This document shows, one piece after another, positions 38,899-47,889 of a DNA stretch of 64,000 nucleotides. The first letter of the stretch is position 1, and every line of letters starts with the position of its first letter. The position numbers and the translations under genes are program-made. Below the pieces are notes generated by a model. That model was not told where the DNA came from. It worked only from the letters and a program-made list of their open reading frames with translations, and ran no database searches. The DNA comes from Actinomyces oris (GTDB lineage Bacteria > Actinomycetota > Actinomycetes > Actinomycetales > Actinomycetaceae). The stretch spans positions 1 to 64,000 of the forward strand of contig NZ_VICC01000007.1 in assembly GCF_006546825.1 (NCBI RefSeq), read 5' to 3'.

Positions 38899-40200
38899 TC
38901 AGTTACCGCCGTGGGTGGTGGGGGTCACGCTCTCGCGGCTGAGGATGAAGCCCTGACCGGTGACCTGGCTCCAGCACTGCATGCCGGAGCTGGTCGACTT
39001 GCAGGCGAAGGTGGAGTTCTTGGCAGAGGAGTCGTAGCTGAGGCTGACGCCCTTGGTGGAGAAGGTGGACCCGCAGCTCTGGCTGGACTTCCCGTCCGTG
39101 CCGATCGTGACCGTCAGCGGCTTCGAGGACGGGCAGGAAGCGGTCGAGGCGTGCTCGTTGATGACGCAGGTGAGGTTGTTGTCATTCAGGGTGCAGCTGA
39201 TGTTGCCGCTGGGGGCGTCGAAGGCGGACAGCTCCTGAGCGTTGGCGGGTGCCGGCGCCTTGAGCGTGGGGGTTGCCGAGGCACTCGGGGTGGCCGAGGC
39301 CGAGGGGGAGGCGGACTGGGCGGCCGGGGAGGAGCCGTCTTGAGCCGCGGCCTGGCCGGAGTCCGCCGGGGCCTCGGTGCCCGAGTCGGCGGCCGAGCCC
39401 TTGTCACTGCCCCCGGAGAGGTACCAGGTCGCCAGGAAGACCAGGACGGTGGCCACCAGGAGCGCCAGGATGAGCAGGATGCGGTTGGAGGTCAGGAAGG
39501 AGGACGGGGCCTCGGAGTCGTCGTCCTCAGTGCCGACGCCGAAGACGCCGTCGTTGCCGGCCACTGCGGGGGCCTGCTGCACGGGGGCCGGAATGACCGG
39601 GCTCTGCGCCTGAGAGACGTTCGCGGACTGCTGGAAGGTCTGCTGCAGGGCGGGCTGAACCGGCCGGGCCGGTGACTGGGAGGCCATTGCCTGGGCGGGG
39701 TGGGACGTGGGCACCGAGACGGTTGGGTCACCCGCGGCCTGGAAGCCGTCAACCTGCGTGTTCGCGCCGGCCGCGTTGAAGGCGCTCGGTGCGCTTGCGG
39801 CGCTCCTCGAGCTGGTGGCGGAGATCGCAGAGGCGCCGGAGACCGCGCTGCCGGGCTGGAGCGAACGGGGCAGGGTCACCTGCGTGGGGGCCTCGGAGGA
39901 CCTGGCCGACGGCGCGCTGTGCTGGGCGCCGGGGGGCGAGACCACCGCCAGCTGCGGCGATGACTGCGCCGACTGCGCCGACGGCGCTGACTGGGGCTGG
40001 CTGTTGCGAGAGGCCAGGGCTGCGTCGACCGCGGGGTCACCCAGGGTTCCCAACCACTCCAGGAGGGCGGGATAGGTGCGTGGGTTGGCGGCGATGTAGG
40101 GGCGCAGGCCGGGGTAGTTCTGCGCCAGCTGGTGGAGGGTCTCCAACTCTGCATTGGGATCCTGCGCTCGCGCGACAAGCTCGTCCTTGGCCTGAGACAT
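38899..40200 (-). CDS. Variant leucine-rich repeat (LRV) domain membrane protein
   Basis: 433 residues from MSQAKDELVARAQDP, with GAAGGA upstream. The N-terminal 60 residues match the actinobacterial LRV domain (ETLHQLAQNYPGLRPYIAANP, PALLEWLGTLGDPAVDAALA). A long Ser/Ala/Gln-rich linker (about 65-230) follows, then one membrane helix (ILLILALLVATVLVFLATWYL) and an outer domain with a Ser/Ala spacer and four or more cysteines (ISCTLNDNNLTCVIN, ASCPSSKPLT, CGSTFS). Domain order suggests a cytoplasmic reader tethered to an extracellular disulfide-rich sensor. Role unknown. Confidence 0.75.
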   Translation of the reverse strand: MSQAKDELVARAQDPNAELETLHQLAQNYPGLRPYIAANPRTYPALLEWLGTLGDPAVDAALASRNSQPQSAPSAQSAQSSPQLAVVSPPGAQHSAPSARSSEAPTQVTLPRSLQPGSAVSGASAISATSSRSAASAPSAFNAAGANTQVDGFQAAGDPTVSVPTSHPAQAMASQSPARPVQPALQQTFQQSANVSQAQSPVIPAPVQQAPAVAGNDGVFGVGTEDDDSEAPSSFLTSNRILLILALLVATVLVFLATWYLSGGSDKGSAADSGTEAPADSGQAAAQDGSSPAAQSASPSASATPSASATPTLKAPAPANAQELSAFDAPSGNISCTLNDNNLTCVINEHASTASCPSSKPLTVTIGTDGKSSQSCGSTFSTKGVSLSYDSSAKNSTFACKSTSSGMQCWSQVTGQGFILSRESVTPTTHGGN

Positions 40201-40612
40201 GCTGGGTCCTTCGAGGGTCGGGAAAACGACGTCGGTCCAGGTTGTGACCGGCACCTGGGGCCGTCGCGGGTCGGGTGTCGGGCCGCCCGTGATACCGAGT
40301 CAGGGAACGCAGTACCACCTCGGCGGCATAAGGGTCGGTCAGCCGGCCACGTGGGAAGACTACCTGAGGACACCGTGAATCCGACTGCCTGACGGGTCAC
40401 GGCCGCAGCTCGTCAGTGTCCGACGACGGCGGATCGTCGCCGATGGCGGCGGTGAGGCAGGCCCGTTCGGCGGGTGCAGCGGGGCCGGCGCCGCCGGCCT
40501 CCGATCGGGTGTGGGCTCCCACATGGTGGAATCAGGGCGGTGGCGCGGTGGTTCCGGACGGGGTGCTGGGGTTTACTAGGGGAGTGCACGCGACGCAAGT
40601 GAAAGGGAGCCG
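40201..40612. promoter_or_regulatory. Divergent intergenic region, LRV gene / PP2C cluster
   Basis: 412 bases between divergent genes. An inverted repeat GGCCGGC-GCC-GCCGGCC lies around 40494-40510. GTTTACTAG near 40571 may be part of the -10 for the PP2C gene, whose ribosome site is GGGAG. No gene is supported here. Confidence 0.35.
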
Positions 40613-41479
40613 ATGACCGAGCACGTTCGTGCTGATGCCGATGCCATCGTGATCCGCGGTGAGGACGGCATCAGGGCCTCGGAGGTCGTTGTCGGTGCGG
40701 CCACTGACGTGGGGCGCCTGCGGACGATCAACGAGGACGGCTACCTCGCCATCGCTCCGGCCTTCGTCGTCGTCGACGGCATGGGCGGGCACGCCGCCGG
40801 CCGCATGGCCACGCAGGTGGCCCTCGACTCCCTGTACTCCCTGGCCGGGGCGACCATCACCGACATCGACACGGTGGTTCGCGCGGTGGTGGCCGCGCAG
40901 GAGGCGATCATCGCCATCCCGTCCCACGCCGCCTACCTGCCCGGTGCGACGATCGCCGGCGTCATCTTGACCTGGATCGCGGACGAGCAGGGGGTGACGC
41001 GTCCCACCTGGGTCATCTTCAACATCGGGGACGCCCGGGTCTACCTGCTGCGCGGTGACATGCTCTCCCAGGTCACCCGCGACCACTCCCGGGTCCAGAT
41101 TCTCATCGAGACCGGCGAGCTCACCCCCGAGCAGGCGCGCCGCGACTCCCGCCGCAACATCGTCACCCGGGCGCTGGGCGGTGGCATCGCCGACTCCGGC
41201 GTCCCGGACCTCTACAGCGTTCCGGTGGCCGCCGGGGACCGACTCCTCATCTGCTCCGACGGACTCAGTGACGAGCTCGACGACGAGGCCATCGCCACCG
41301 TGCTGGCGGCCGGGTGCACGGCGCAGCGCACGGCCGAGCTCCTCGTGGCCGCCTCCCTGGAGGGCGGGGGGCATGACAACACCACCGCCGTCGTCGTCGA
41401 CGCCCTCCAGGTGCCGGATCTTCCGCCGACGGCGCACACGTCCCGCCCCTGTGGCGCGAGCAGTCAGGGGGCGCAGTGA
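40613..41479 (+). CDS. PP2C-type serine/threonine phosphatase
   Basis: 288 residues. PP2C phosphatases remove phosphate from Ser/Thr of kinase substrates using two metal ions. The metal and catalytic motifs are RTINEDGYL, VVDGMGGHAAG, FNIGDARVYLLR, ICSDGLSDEL and GGGHDNTTAVVV, all intact. No transmembrane helix, unlike mycobacterial PstP, so it is soluble. It opens a co-directional cluster of FHA, MoxR and VWA genes; its stop overlaps the next start. No Ser/Thr kinase gene is in the window, so its partner kinase is elsewhere. Confidence 0.93.
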   Translation: MTEHVRADADAIVIRGEDGIRASEVVVGAATDVGRLRTINEDGYLAIAPAFVVVDGMGGHAAGRMATQVALDSLYSLAGATITDIDTVVRAVVAAQEAIIAIPSHAAYLPGATIAGVILTWIADEQGVTRPTWVIFNIGDARVYLLRGDMLSQVTRDHSRVQILIETGELTPEQARRDSRRNIVTRALGGGIADSGVPDLYSVPVAAGDRLLICSDGLSDELDDEAIATVLAAGCTAQRTAELLVAASLEGGGHDNTTAVVVDALQVPDLPPTAHTSRPCGASSQGAQ

Positions 41480-42912
41480 CGATCTCCCCGGTTCCCTCCC
41501 CATCCCTGCCACGCGAGCGGATTCCGCTGCCCGAGGGGCTGACGCGCCTGTCGGACGGTGCTCTGCGGGTCGACGGCGTTGACGGGACCGCCGTCATCAA
41601 CCCGGCTGCCGGCTCGCAGGCCGGTGGCGTCTCCGTGGAGACGGGCCTGCGGGTCCTGCAGGCCCTGGGCGGCACCTACCTGCCGACGGTGGGGCCGGCG
41701 GCCCCCGCGGCCCTGAGCGCGCCCTCCCCCCAGGACGCCGCGCCCTCGCGGGCCGCAGCGCTGCGGCGCTCGGACCTGCGGTCCATGGCGCTGCAGCCCA
41801 GCGGGATCGTCCCGGCCGAGCCCAGTGACGAGACCACGCTGCTCAGACCGATCACCCCGATCTCCCCGATCTCCGGCTCGCCCCAGGAGGCTGCCCCGGA
41901 GCCGGAGCCGGAGCAGGAGCAGGAGCCGCAGCCGGCGCCGGTGCCCCTGGAGGTGCCTTCTCCCGCCGCGGCCGATTCTCCTACCGAGGTCGCTTCCCCC
42001 GCCCAGGCCCCTCCCTCTGACGAGGCCCCTTCCTCCGCCGAGGCTGCGACTCCTGCCGAATCCGACAGCTCCACGGACTCGGCTCCCGAGCTGCTGGAGA
42101 CGGGCGTCTGGGAGGACCCCGACGACACCATCGAGCCGCAGCAGCAGCTCTCGCAGACCACTGAGGGCGCTGCAGAGGGCCTGGAGACCGGTGATGTGAG
42201 CCCGTTCCCGGACTACCCCGAGCCGGAGCCCGGCTCGGGGCGTCGGCGCCGCGGCGCCCACCGGGCCCCCACCGCCCCCTCGGCGAGCTCGGGCGGCAGC
42301 CCGACGGCCAACACCCCCACGGCGCCGGACAACTCCAAGAGCAAGCAGCCCCAGCCCGTCCGGGAGCCCCAGCCCTTGGAGGCCCTGCCCAACACGGAAG
42401 TCGTCTCCGCCTCCGAGGCGGCGCTGATCGCGGCGCCCCCCGTGCGGGCCTCGATCTGCCCCCAGGGGCACCCCAATCCTCCCGAGCTCCGGGAGTGCCT
42501 GATCTGCGCCCAGCCCCTGACGGGAGTGTTCTCCTACGTGCGCCGGCCGGCTCTGGCCACGCTGACCCTGTCGACCGGCGCCGCCGTCGAGGTCGCCGGC
42601 GACGTCGTCATCGGGCGCGCCCCCCAGGTGCAGGCCGGGGGTGATCCGCACATCGTGGCCCTGGTCCCGGTGGCCAGCCCGCAGCACATGGTCTCGCGCT
42701 CCCACCTCATGCTCACGACCTCGGGGTGGAGCGTCCTGGCTCAGGACCTGGGCTCGTCCAACGGCACCGTCCTGGCTCGCCCCGGTGCGACGCCGGTCCT
42801 GCTGGGATCGGGAATGCCGACGCCGGTCTTCATGGGGGATCTCATGGATGTCGGTGACGGAGTGACGCTCCGTATCGATCCGCCGTCGTGGCTGAGGCTC
42901 CGTAGTGGCTGA
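41476..42912 (+). CDS. FHA-domain protein with zinc-ribbon-like motif
   Basis: 478 residues from a GTG start overlapping the PP2C stop. The N-terminal 300 residues are low-complexity (Pro/Glu/Ser-rich). A C-x-x-H...C-x-x-C knuckle (SICPQGHPNPPELRECLICAQPL) precedes a C-terminal FHA domain with the IGRAPQ start, SRSHLML and SSNGTVL signatures that bind phosphothreonine. It probably relays a kinase/phosphatase signal to the MoxR system downstream. Regions are clearly disordered up to residue about 330. Confidence 0.85.
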   Translation: MTISPVPSPSLPRERIPLPEGLTRLSDGALRVDGVDGTAVINPAAGSQAGGVSVETGLRVLQALGGTYLPTVGPAAPAALSAPSPQDAAPSRAAALRRSDLRSMALQPSGIVPAEPSDETTLLRPITPISPISGSPQEAAPEPEPEQEQEPQPAPVPLEVPSPAAADSPTEVASPAQAPPSDEAPSSAEAATPAESDSSTDSAPELLETGVWEDPDDTIEPQQQLSQTTEGAAEGLETGDVSPFPDYPEPEPGSGRRRRGAHRAPTAPSASSGGSPTANTPTAPDNSKSKQPQPVREPQPLEALPNTEVVSASEAALIAAPPVRASICPQGHPNPPELRECLICAQPLTGVFSYVRRPALATLTLSTGAAVEVAGDVVIGRAPQVQAGGDPHIVALVPVASPQHMVSRSHLMLTTSGWSVLAQDLGSSNGTVLARPGATPVLLGSGMPTPVFMGDLMDVGDGVTLRIDPPSWLRLRSG

Positions 42913-43011
42913 GGTCACTGTCCGAGTGGTTGTGCTTGGCCGGTGCGGTTCCGGCATCTCAGCGAGACTGGACCCGGCCGATCATGAGCCGGGACCGTGG
43001 AAGGAGAATTC

Positions 43012-43845
43012 ATGAGCGACCTGACGTGGACGGAGATGCCGGAGGTCGATCCTGAGCAGCCCGACGAGCTCGTCCTGGACTTCTCCGGAGAGATTCACCG
43101 GGTCGCTCCGGCCGACACCTTCGTCATCGGCCGAGGCGGAGACCTCGATATCGACGACAACCCCTACCTCCACCGCCGTTTCCTGGTCTTCGCCCACTCC
43201 GAGAACCTCTGGTGGATCGCCAACGAGGGTTCGCGGTTGTCGGCGACCCTGACCGACGGCGAGGGGCTGGTCCAGTCCCGGCTGGCCCCGGGGGCCCGTA
43301 TGCCGCTGGTCTTCCCGCGGGTCATCCTCACCTTCTCCGCAGGCCCCACCACCTACGAGATCAACCTCATCACCTCCGGGGAGGACCGTTTCTCCGGGAT
43401 CGACGGCGTGCGCCAGTCCTCCGGCCAGACCACCATCGGTGTGACTCCGATGACCCGCTCCCAGCTGCTGCTCGTCCTGGCGCTGTCCGAGCCGGTGCTC
43501 AAACGGGCCGGGACCGGGGCCGCCGAGATCCCCTCCTCCGCGGCGGCTGCGGCGCGCCTGGGCTGGCCGCTGACCAAGTTCAACCGCAAGCTCGACAACG
43601 TCTGCGAGAAGCTCGACCGGGTGGGGGTGCGCGGGCTGCGCGGCGGCCGGGTGGCCGGAGCCGCCTCCAACCGGCGTACCGCCCTGGTGGAGCACGCCGT
43701 GTCCACCCTCATGGTCACCGCCGAGGACCTCTACATGCTTGACGAGGAGTGGGCCGCCAACCAGGCCCCCGCCGACCAGACGGCCGAGCGCTCAGTGAGC
43801 ACTGCCCCGGTGGCCCAGAGCTCGCCGTCGGCGCCGAGGCGATGA
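43012..43845 (+). CDS. FHA-like domain and winged-helix protein
   Basis: 277 residues from MSDLTWTEMP, with AAGGAGA upstream. The first half has a FHA-like fold with FVIGRGGDLDID and NPYLHRRFLVF, in which the usual S-x-x-H is replaced by L-H-R-R, so phosphothreonine binding may be altered. The second half (about 160-230) reads SQLLLVLALSEPVLKRAG and TKFNRKLDNVCEKLDRVGV, a winged-helix-type DNA-binding pattern also seen in actinobacterial FHA regulators. It may act as a transcription regulator within the cluster. Confidence 0.78.
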   Translation: MSDLTWTEMPEVDPEQPDELVLDFSGEIHRVAPADTFVIGRGGDLDIDDNPYLHRRFLVFAHSENLWWIANEGSRLSATLTDGEGLVQSRLAPGARMPLVFPRVILTFSAGPTTYEINLITSGEDRFSGIDGVRQSSGQTTIGVTPMTRSQLLLVLALSEPVLKRAGTGAAEIPSSAAAAARLGWPLTKFNRKLDNVCEKLDRVGVRGLRGGRVAGAASNRRTALVEHAVSTLMVTAEDLYMLDEEWAANQAPADQTAERSVSTAPVAQSSPSAPRR

Positions 43846-43861
43846 CGTGACGCGAGGAGCG

Positions 43862-44779
43862 ATGAGTCACCACAGTGACACGGACTCGCCTCGGGCGCAG
43901 GATGAGGTGACCGAGGAGGAGTTCTCTGATCGGGCCCTCCTCGATGAGGTCCTGGCGGACGATCCCGAGGAGGATGACCTCTCGCAGGAGGAGTTCTTCG
44001 AGGATGACCTCTCCCGCCATGCCGGCCGACGTCGCGCTCGACGGTGGGTGGCGGTCCTGGTGGTGCTCGTCGTCATCCTGAGTGCCGGGGCTGTCGGGGC
44101 GGAGTACCTCGTGCGCGGGCAGGTAGACTCCGCCGTGCGCTCGGCCCTGCCGGGGCTCAGTCCGGACGCCCGGATCGCCACCAGGGGAATCGTTCTGAGT
44201 CAGGTTGTCGGCGGCTCACTGGACAGTCTGAGCGTGGACTCCCCGAGCCTGACGATCACCTCCAAGGAGCAGAGCAACGCCTCGGTCACGCTCAGCGACG
44301 TCGACGTCGATCTGAGCCACATCAGCCTGCACAAGCCCTATCAGACCGACACGGTGGCGGCGTCGGGCACCGTCAGCTGGCAGCAGGTGGCCACGCTCGC
44401 CGCCGCATCGCACCCCAAGCTCAAGGGCATCACCCTTCAGGCCAAGCGCACCGGGACGAGCGCCCAGGATCCGGGAGTCATCCAGGCCTCGATGTCCGTG
44501 CTCGGTCTGAGTGGTGAGGCCGAGATCGCCCCGTCGCTGGGTGCCGACGGCAGCCTGATCCTGACCATCACCTCCACCCGGATGAGCGGGAACACCCTCG
44601 GCGTCGACGTCGGCACGGGGCAGGACAGCATGCTCAGCTATGTCGGGCTGGACTCCCCGCAGATCACGATCCCCGCGAAGTCCCTGCCGTCGGGGCTGCG
44701 TCCGACCAGCGCCATCGTCACCAGTGACGGGCTCCGGCTGAGCCTGGCCGGAAGCCGGGTGAACCTCGGCCAGCTCTGA
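43862..44779 (+). CDS. DUF2993 (LmeA-like) membrane-anchored protein
   Basis: 305 residues from ATG 43862 with GAGGAG upstream. A strongly acidic N-terminus (about 60 residues) is followed by a basic patch and one membrane helix (VLVVLVVILSAGAVGAEYLV), then an outer domain of about 220 residues that matches DUF2993, including SVSVDSPSLT-like GGSLDSLSVDSPSLTITS, DVDVDLSHISL and the beta-strand run up to the C-terminus. LmeA-type proteins carry lipids or stabilise mannan-related enzymes in mycobacteria. Role in this cluster is unknown. Confidence 0.75.
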   Translation: MSHHSDTDSPRAQDEVTEEEFSDRALLDEVLADDPEEDDLSQEEFFEDDLSRHAGRRRARRWVAVLVVLVVILSAGAVGAEYLVRGQVDSAVRSALPGLSPDARIATRGIVLSQVVGGSLDSLSVDSPSLTITSKEQSNASVTLSDVDVDLSHISLHKPYQTDTVAASGTVSWQQVATLAAASHPKLKGITLQAKRTGTSAQDPGVIQASMSVLGLSGEAEIAPSLGADGSLILTITSTRMSGNTLGVDVGTGQDSMLSYVGLDSPQITIPAKSLPSGLRPTSAIVTSDGLRLSLAGSRVNLGQL

Positions 44780-44992
44780 TCGCGGGGCGGGCACCCCATG
44801 ACGACTCGTCTCACATTTCCTTCAAAGTGGCGCGAATCCGGTGAAAAGTGGAGGCCTGCCGGTGCTGTGGGGAGGACTTCCCCGTCGCTCGCGCCACAGG
44901 TGGCCCCGGCTCGTATAGCCTGCCAATGCGTCGCCTATCCAGGCGCGAGCACGTGGCGCGAGGAATCAAGCCAGAACTGAGCGAGGAGAACC

Positions 44993-46339
44993 ATGAGCAT
45001 GCAGCCCGAGCACCGCGCCCAACCCGGCAGTCAGCCGGGTGGCTGGGGCAGTGGCCAGCAGTACGGTCAGCCCAGCGGCCAGCCGGCGGGGCAGCCGGCG
45101 GCCCGACAGGCCGGTCAGCCCGTCGGCTCCTCCGCCGGGCAGGGGACTGCGGCCTCGGCGCAGCAGCCGCCCTCGGTCCCTCCTCAGATCGACCCGCAGA
45201 CCGCCGGGGCCGGCTCCGTGCCGACCGCGTCATCCAGAATGACGGTTCCCGGCTACCCCTCCGGACCGGCGGCGCCGGCTGAGGAGAAGGTCGACACCGG
45301 CCCCCTGCCCTCCCGTGAGACGCTGCGCCGCGAGGCCCGGGCCGCCTCCAGCCGTCGAGGCGCCGGGGATGCCGACGTGGAGCGCGCCGGCGAGCTGCTC
45401 AAGTCCGTGGCCAACATCTTCTCCCAGCGCGTCGTCGGTCAGGAGCAGCTGCGCAGGGCCCTGGTGACCGCCCTCATGTCCAGTGGGCACATCCTGCTGG
45501 AGTCGGTGCCGGGCCTGGCCAAGACCACCGCCGCCCAGACGCTGGCCTCGGCGGTCTCCGGCTCCTTCCGGCGCATCCAGTGCACGCCCGACCTCATGCC
45601 CAACGACATCGTGGGCACCCAGATCCTCAACTCCTCCACCGGCGAGATGACCACCCAGCTGGGGCCGGTCCACGCCAACATCGTCCTGCTCGACGAGATC
45701 AACCGCTCCAGCGCCAAGACCCAGTCGGCCATGCTCGAGGCCATGCAGGAGCGCCAGACCTCCATCGGCGGCGTCGTCTACCCCCTGCCCCACCCCTTCA
45801 TGGTCCTGGCCACCCAGAACCCCATCGAGGAGGAGGGCACCTACGTCCTGCCCGAGGCGCAGATGGACCGCTTCCTCATGAAGGAGGTACTCACCTACCC
45901 GCGGCCCTCCGAGGAGGCCGACGTCCTGGACCGCATCTCCAACGGAACCTTCGACCAGCCCGTGACTGGTCGGCCCATCTCCACCGACGACGTCGAGTGG
46001 CTGCAGCGGGCCGCCGAGCGGGTCTACGTCGATCCCGTCATCAAGCAGTACATCGTCGCCCTCATCAACACCTCCCGCGGCGGAGGACCGCGGCCCGTGC
46101 CCGGCCTGGACCGGCAGGTGCGCGTGGGGGCCTCCCCCCGTGGAGGCATCGCGCTCATGAAGGTGGCCCAGGCCGTCGCCCTCCAGGAGGGGCGCACCTA
46201 CGTCATCCCCGACGACGTCCGCCTGCTGCGCCACGGGGTGCTGCGCCACCGGCTGGTGCTCACCTATGACGCCCTGGCCGACGGAGTCGCGCCCGAGGCG
46301 ATCATTGACGCCATCTTCGCGGCCGTCCCCACGCCCTGA
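44993..46339 (+). CDS. MoxR-family AAA+ ATPase
   Basis: 448 residues. The N-terminal 120 residues are Gln/Pro/Gly-rich and unusual for the family. The AAA+ core begins at about 125 and has Walker A SVPGLAKTTAAQ, Walker B IVLLDEINRSSA, sensor 1 in VLATQNPIEEEGTY, arginine-finger-like and EAQMDRFLMK, and sensor 2 in SPRGGIALMKVAQA. MoxR ATPases chaperone metal-site maturation of VWA proteins; the two VWA genes downstream fit. A GAGGAG ribosome site and a TATAGC/TAGCCT box (44913-44920) precede it. Confidence 0.94.
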   Translation: MSMQPEHRAQPGSQPGGWGSGQQYGQPSGQPAGQPAARQAGQPVGSSAGQGTAASAQQPPSVPPQIDPQTAGAGSVPTASSRMTVPGYPSGPAAPAEEKVDTGPLPSRETLRREARAASSRRGAGDADVERAGELLKSVANIFSQRVVGQEQLRRALVTALMSSGHILLESVPGLAKTTAAQTLASAVSGSFRRIQCTPDLMPNDIVGTQILNSSTGEMTTQLGPVHANIVLLDEINRSSAKTQSAMLEAMQERQTSIGGVVYPLPHPFMVLATQNPIEEEGTYVLPEAQMDRFLMKEVLTYPRPSEEADVLDRISNGTFDQPVTGRPISTDDVEWLQRAAERVYVDPVIKQYIVALINTSRGGGPRPVPGLDRQVRVGASPRGGIALMKVAQAVALQEGRTYVIPDDVRLLRHGVLRHRLVLTYDALADGVAPEAIIDAIFAAVPTP

Positions 46340-46362
46340 GCCCGGTGGGGACCAGCACAGCG

Positions 46363-47364
46363 ATGAGCACGGAGGTACACGGCGCTCCCGGGGCGCCCGA
46401 GTCCGATTCCGGCGAGGGCCGGCGCGGTTCGCGGATCGAGCGTCTGCGCGCGGCTCTGAGCCTGCCGACCCTGCGCCGCGCCACGGGGCTGCTCGACGGG
46501 CGCCACAAGTCGGTGTTCGTCGGACGCGGGCAGGACTTCGACGACATGTCCTTCTACCGGCCCGGCGACGACATCTCCGACATCGACTGGAAGTCCTCGG
46601 CCCGCCTGGGGCAGCCGGTCATCAAGCGCTACCAGCGCGAGTCCATGATGCCCATGGTGCTGGCCGTGGACACGGGCCGGACCATGGCGGCGATGACCCC
46701 CTCGGGTGAGGACAAGCGCGACCTGGCCCTGGGAGTGGCGGAGGTCTTCGCCTACCTGGCCCGGATGCGGGGGGACTCGGTGGCGCTCGTGGCCGGTGAC
46801 GCCGGCCGGATGATCTCGCGCCCGGCCCGTTCCGGGGCCAAGCACGTGGAGACCCTGCTGGCGCTGCTGGCCCGCACCTACGAGGACCTCGACGCTCCCG
46901 TTGAGGGGGCGCCCGGCGTCTTCGAGCTGGCCCCCGGGGCCCCTCCCTCCAGCCTGCCGCGCCTCATGGAGCGGGTGAGCACCTGGCACCGCCGCCGCAG
47001 CCTGGTCATCCTCATCACCGACACCGCCCACCCCGGCCCCGACGCCGCGACCTGGCTGCGGCGCCTGTCGATCCAGCACGAGATGATCGTCGTCCAGATC
47101 GAGGACGACGACCCACTGCGCCCGGACGGCGGCCGCGGGCGGGACATCGACCTGCCCTTCGAGATCCCCGCCTTCCTGCGCGCAGACTCCTACCTGGCCG
47201 CTCAGGCGGCCGTGGTGCGCGAGCAGTGGCGCACCAGCGTCGAGCAGGTGCTCGACGCCCGGCACCTGGAGTACGGCGTCATCTCCTCCGAGGAGACGCT
47301 CATCGACTCCATCGCCGAGCTCCTCCAGCGTGAGCGCGCCGCCGTGGCCAGAGGGAGGCGGTGA
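46363..47364 (+). CDS. DUF58 protein
   Basis: 333 residues from MSTEVHGAPG (GTG 46345 is an alternative). DUF58 proteins carry the signature SVFVGRGQDFDDMSFYRPGDDISDIDWK with YRPGD-x-x-R/D-x-I-DW, seen intact here, and a vWA-like second half with VLAVDTGRTM. They accompany MoxR and VWA proteins in conserved clusters but their action is unknown. The start codon lies 20 bases after the MoxR stop. Confidence 0.88.
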   Translation: MSTEVHGAPGAPESDSGEGRRGSRIERLRAALSLPTLRRATGLLDGRHKSVFVGRGQDFDDMSFYRPGDDISDIDWKSSARLGQPVIKRYQRESMMPMVLAVDTGRTMAAMTPSGEDKRDLALGVAEVFAYLARMRGDSVALVAGDAGRMISRPARSGAKHVETLLALLARTYEDLDAPVEGAPGVFELAPGAPPSSLPRLMERVSTWHRRRSLVILITDTAHPGPDAATWLRRLSIQHEMIVVQIEDDDPLRPDGGRGRDIDLPFEIPAFLRADSYLAAQAAVVREQWRTSVEQVLDARHLEYGVISSEETLIDSIAELLQRERAAVARGRR

Positions 47365-47367
47365 CCC

Positions 47368-47889
47368 ATGCAGATCATGCCCCCGGTCCTCATGCCGATT
47401 TGGATGGTCATCGTCATGGTCGTCGGCCTCCTGCTGGTGACCGCCTGGCTGCTGCGGACCTTCCTGGTGACCCGCCGCGACATCTCCCAGGAGGTCGGAG
47501 ACATCCCCATGGCGCCCCGTGAGCGCCGCCAGTGGGGTGAGCGTCTCGATGAGATCTCCCAGCGCTGGGACGCCGGTGATCTGGACCTGCGCGAGCTGCA
47601 CCTGGAGCTGGCCGCGCTGCTGCGCGGCTTCGCCGAGGCCCGCAGCGGGGAGGAGATCACCACCGCCACGGTCTCGGAGATCCTCGACATGGCCGCGACC
47701 GCCGGGCCGAGCTCGGTGGAGGAGCGCCGGCGCAGTGTGCGCGCGGCGGGCCGTCCCCTGGACATCAACCCGCTGGGGCACGTCGGAGAGCTGCTGGCCG
47801 TGTGGGAGCAGCCCTCCTTCGACCGTGAGCCGCAGGCCGCCGCGCAGGAGGCCCTTACCCACGCCAGGGAGGTGGTCACCCGATGGTGA
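47368..47889 (+). CDS. Small membrane protein of the MoxR cluster
   Basis: 173 residues. One membrane helix (IWMVIVMVVGLLLVTAWLL) near the N-terminus; the rest is charged and helical and contains DLDLRELHLELAALLRGFAEARSG, an alpha-helical stretch. It matches the position of the small hypothetical gene between DUF58 and VWA genes in actinobacterial MoxR clusters. Overlaps the next gene by 7 bases. No recognised domain. Confidence 0.8.
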   Translation: MQIMPPVLMPIWMVIVMVVGLLLVTAWLLRTFLVTRRDISQEVGDIPMAPRERRQWGERLDEISQRWDAGDLDLRELHLELAALLRGFAEARSGEEITTATVSEILDMAATAGPSSVEERRRSVRAAGRPLDINPLGHVGELLAVWEQPSFDREPQAAAQEALTHAREVVTRW

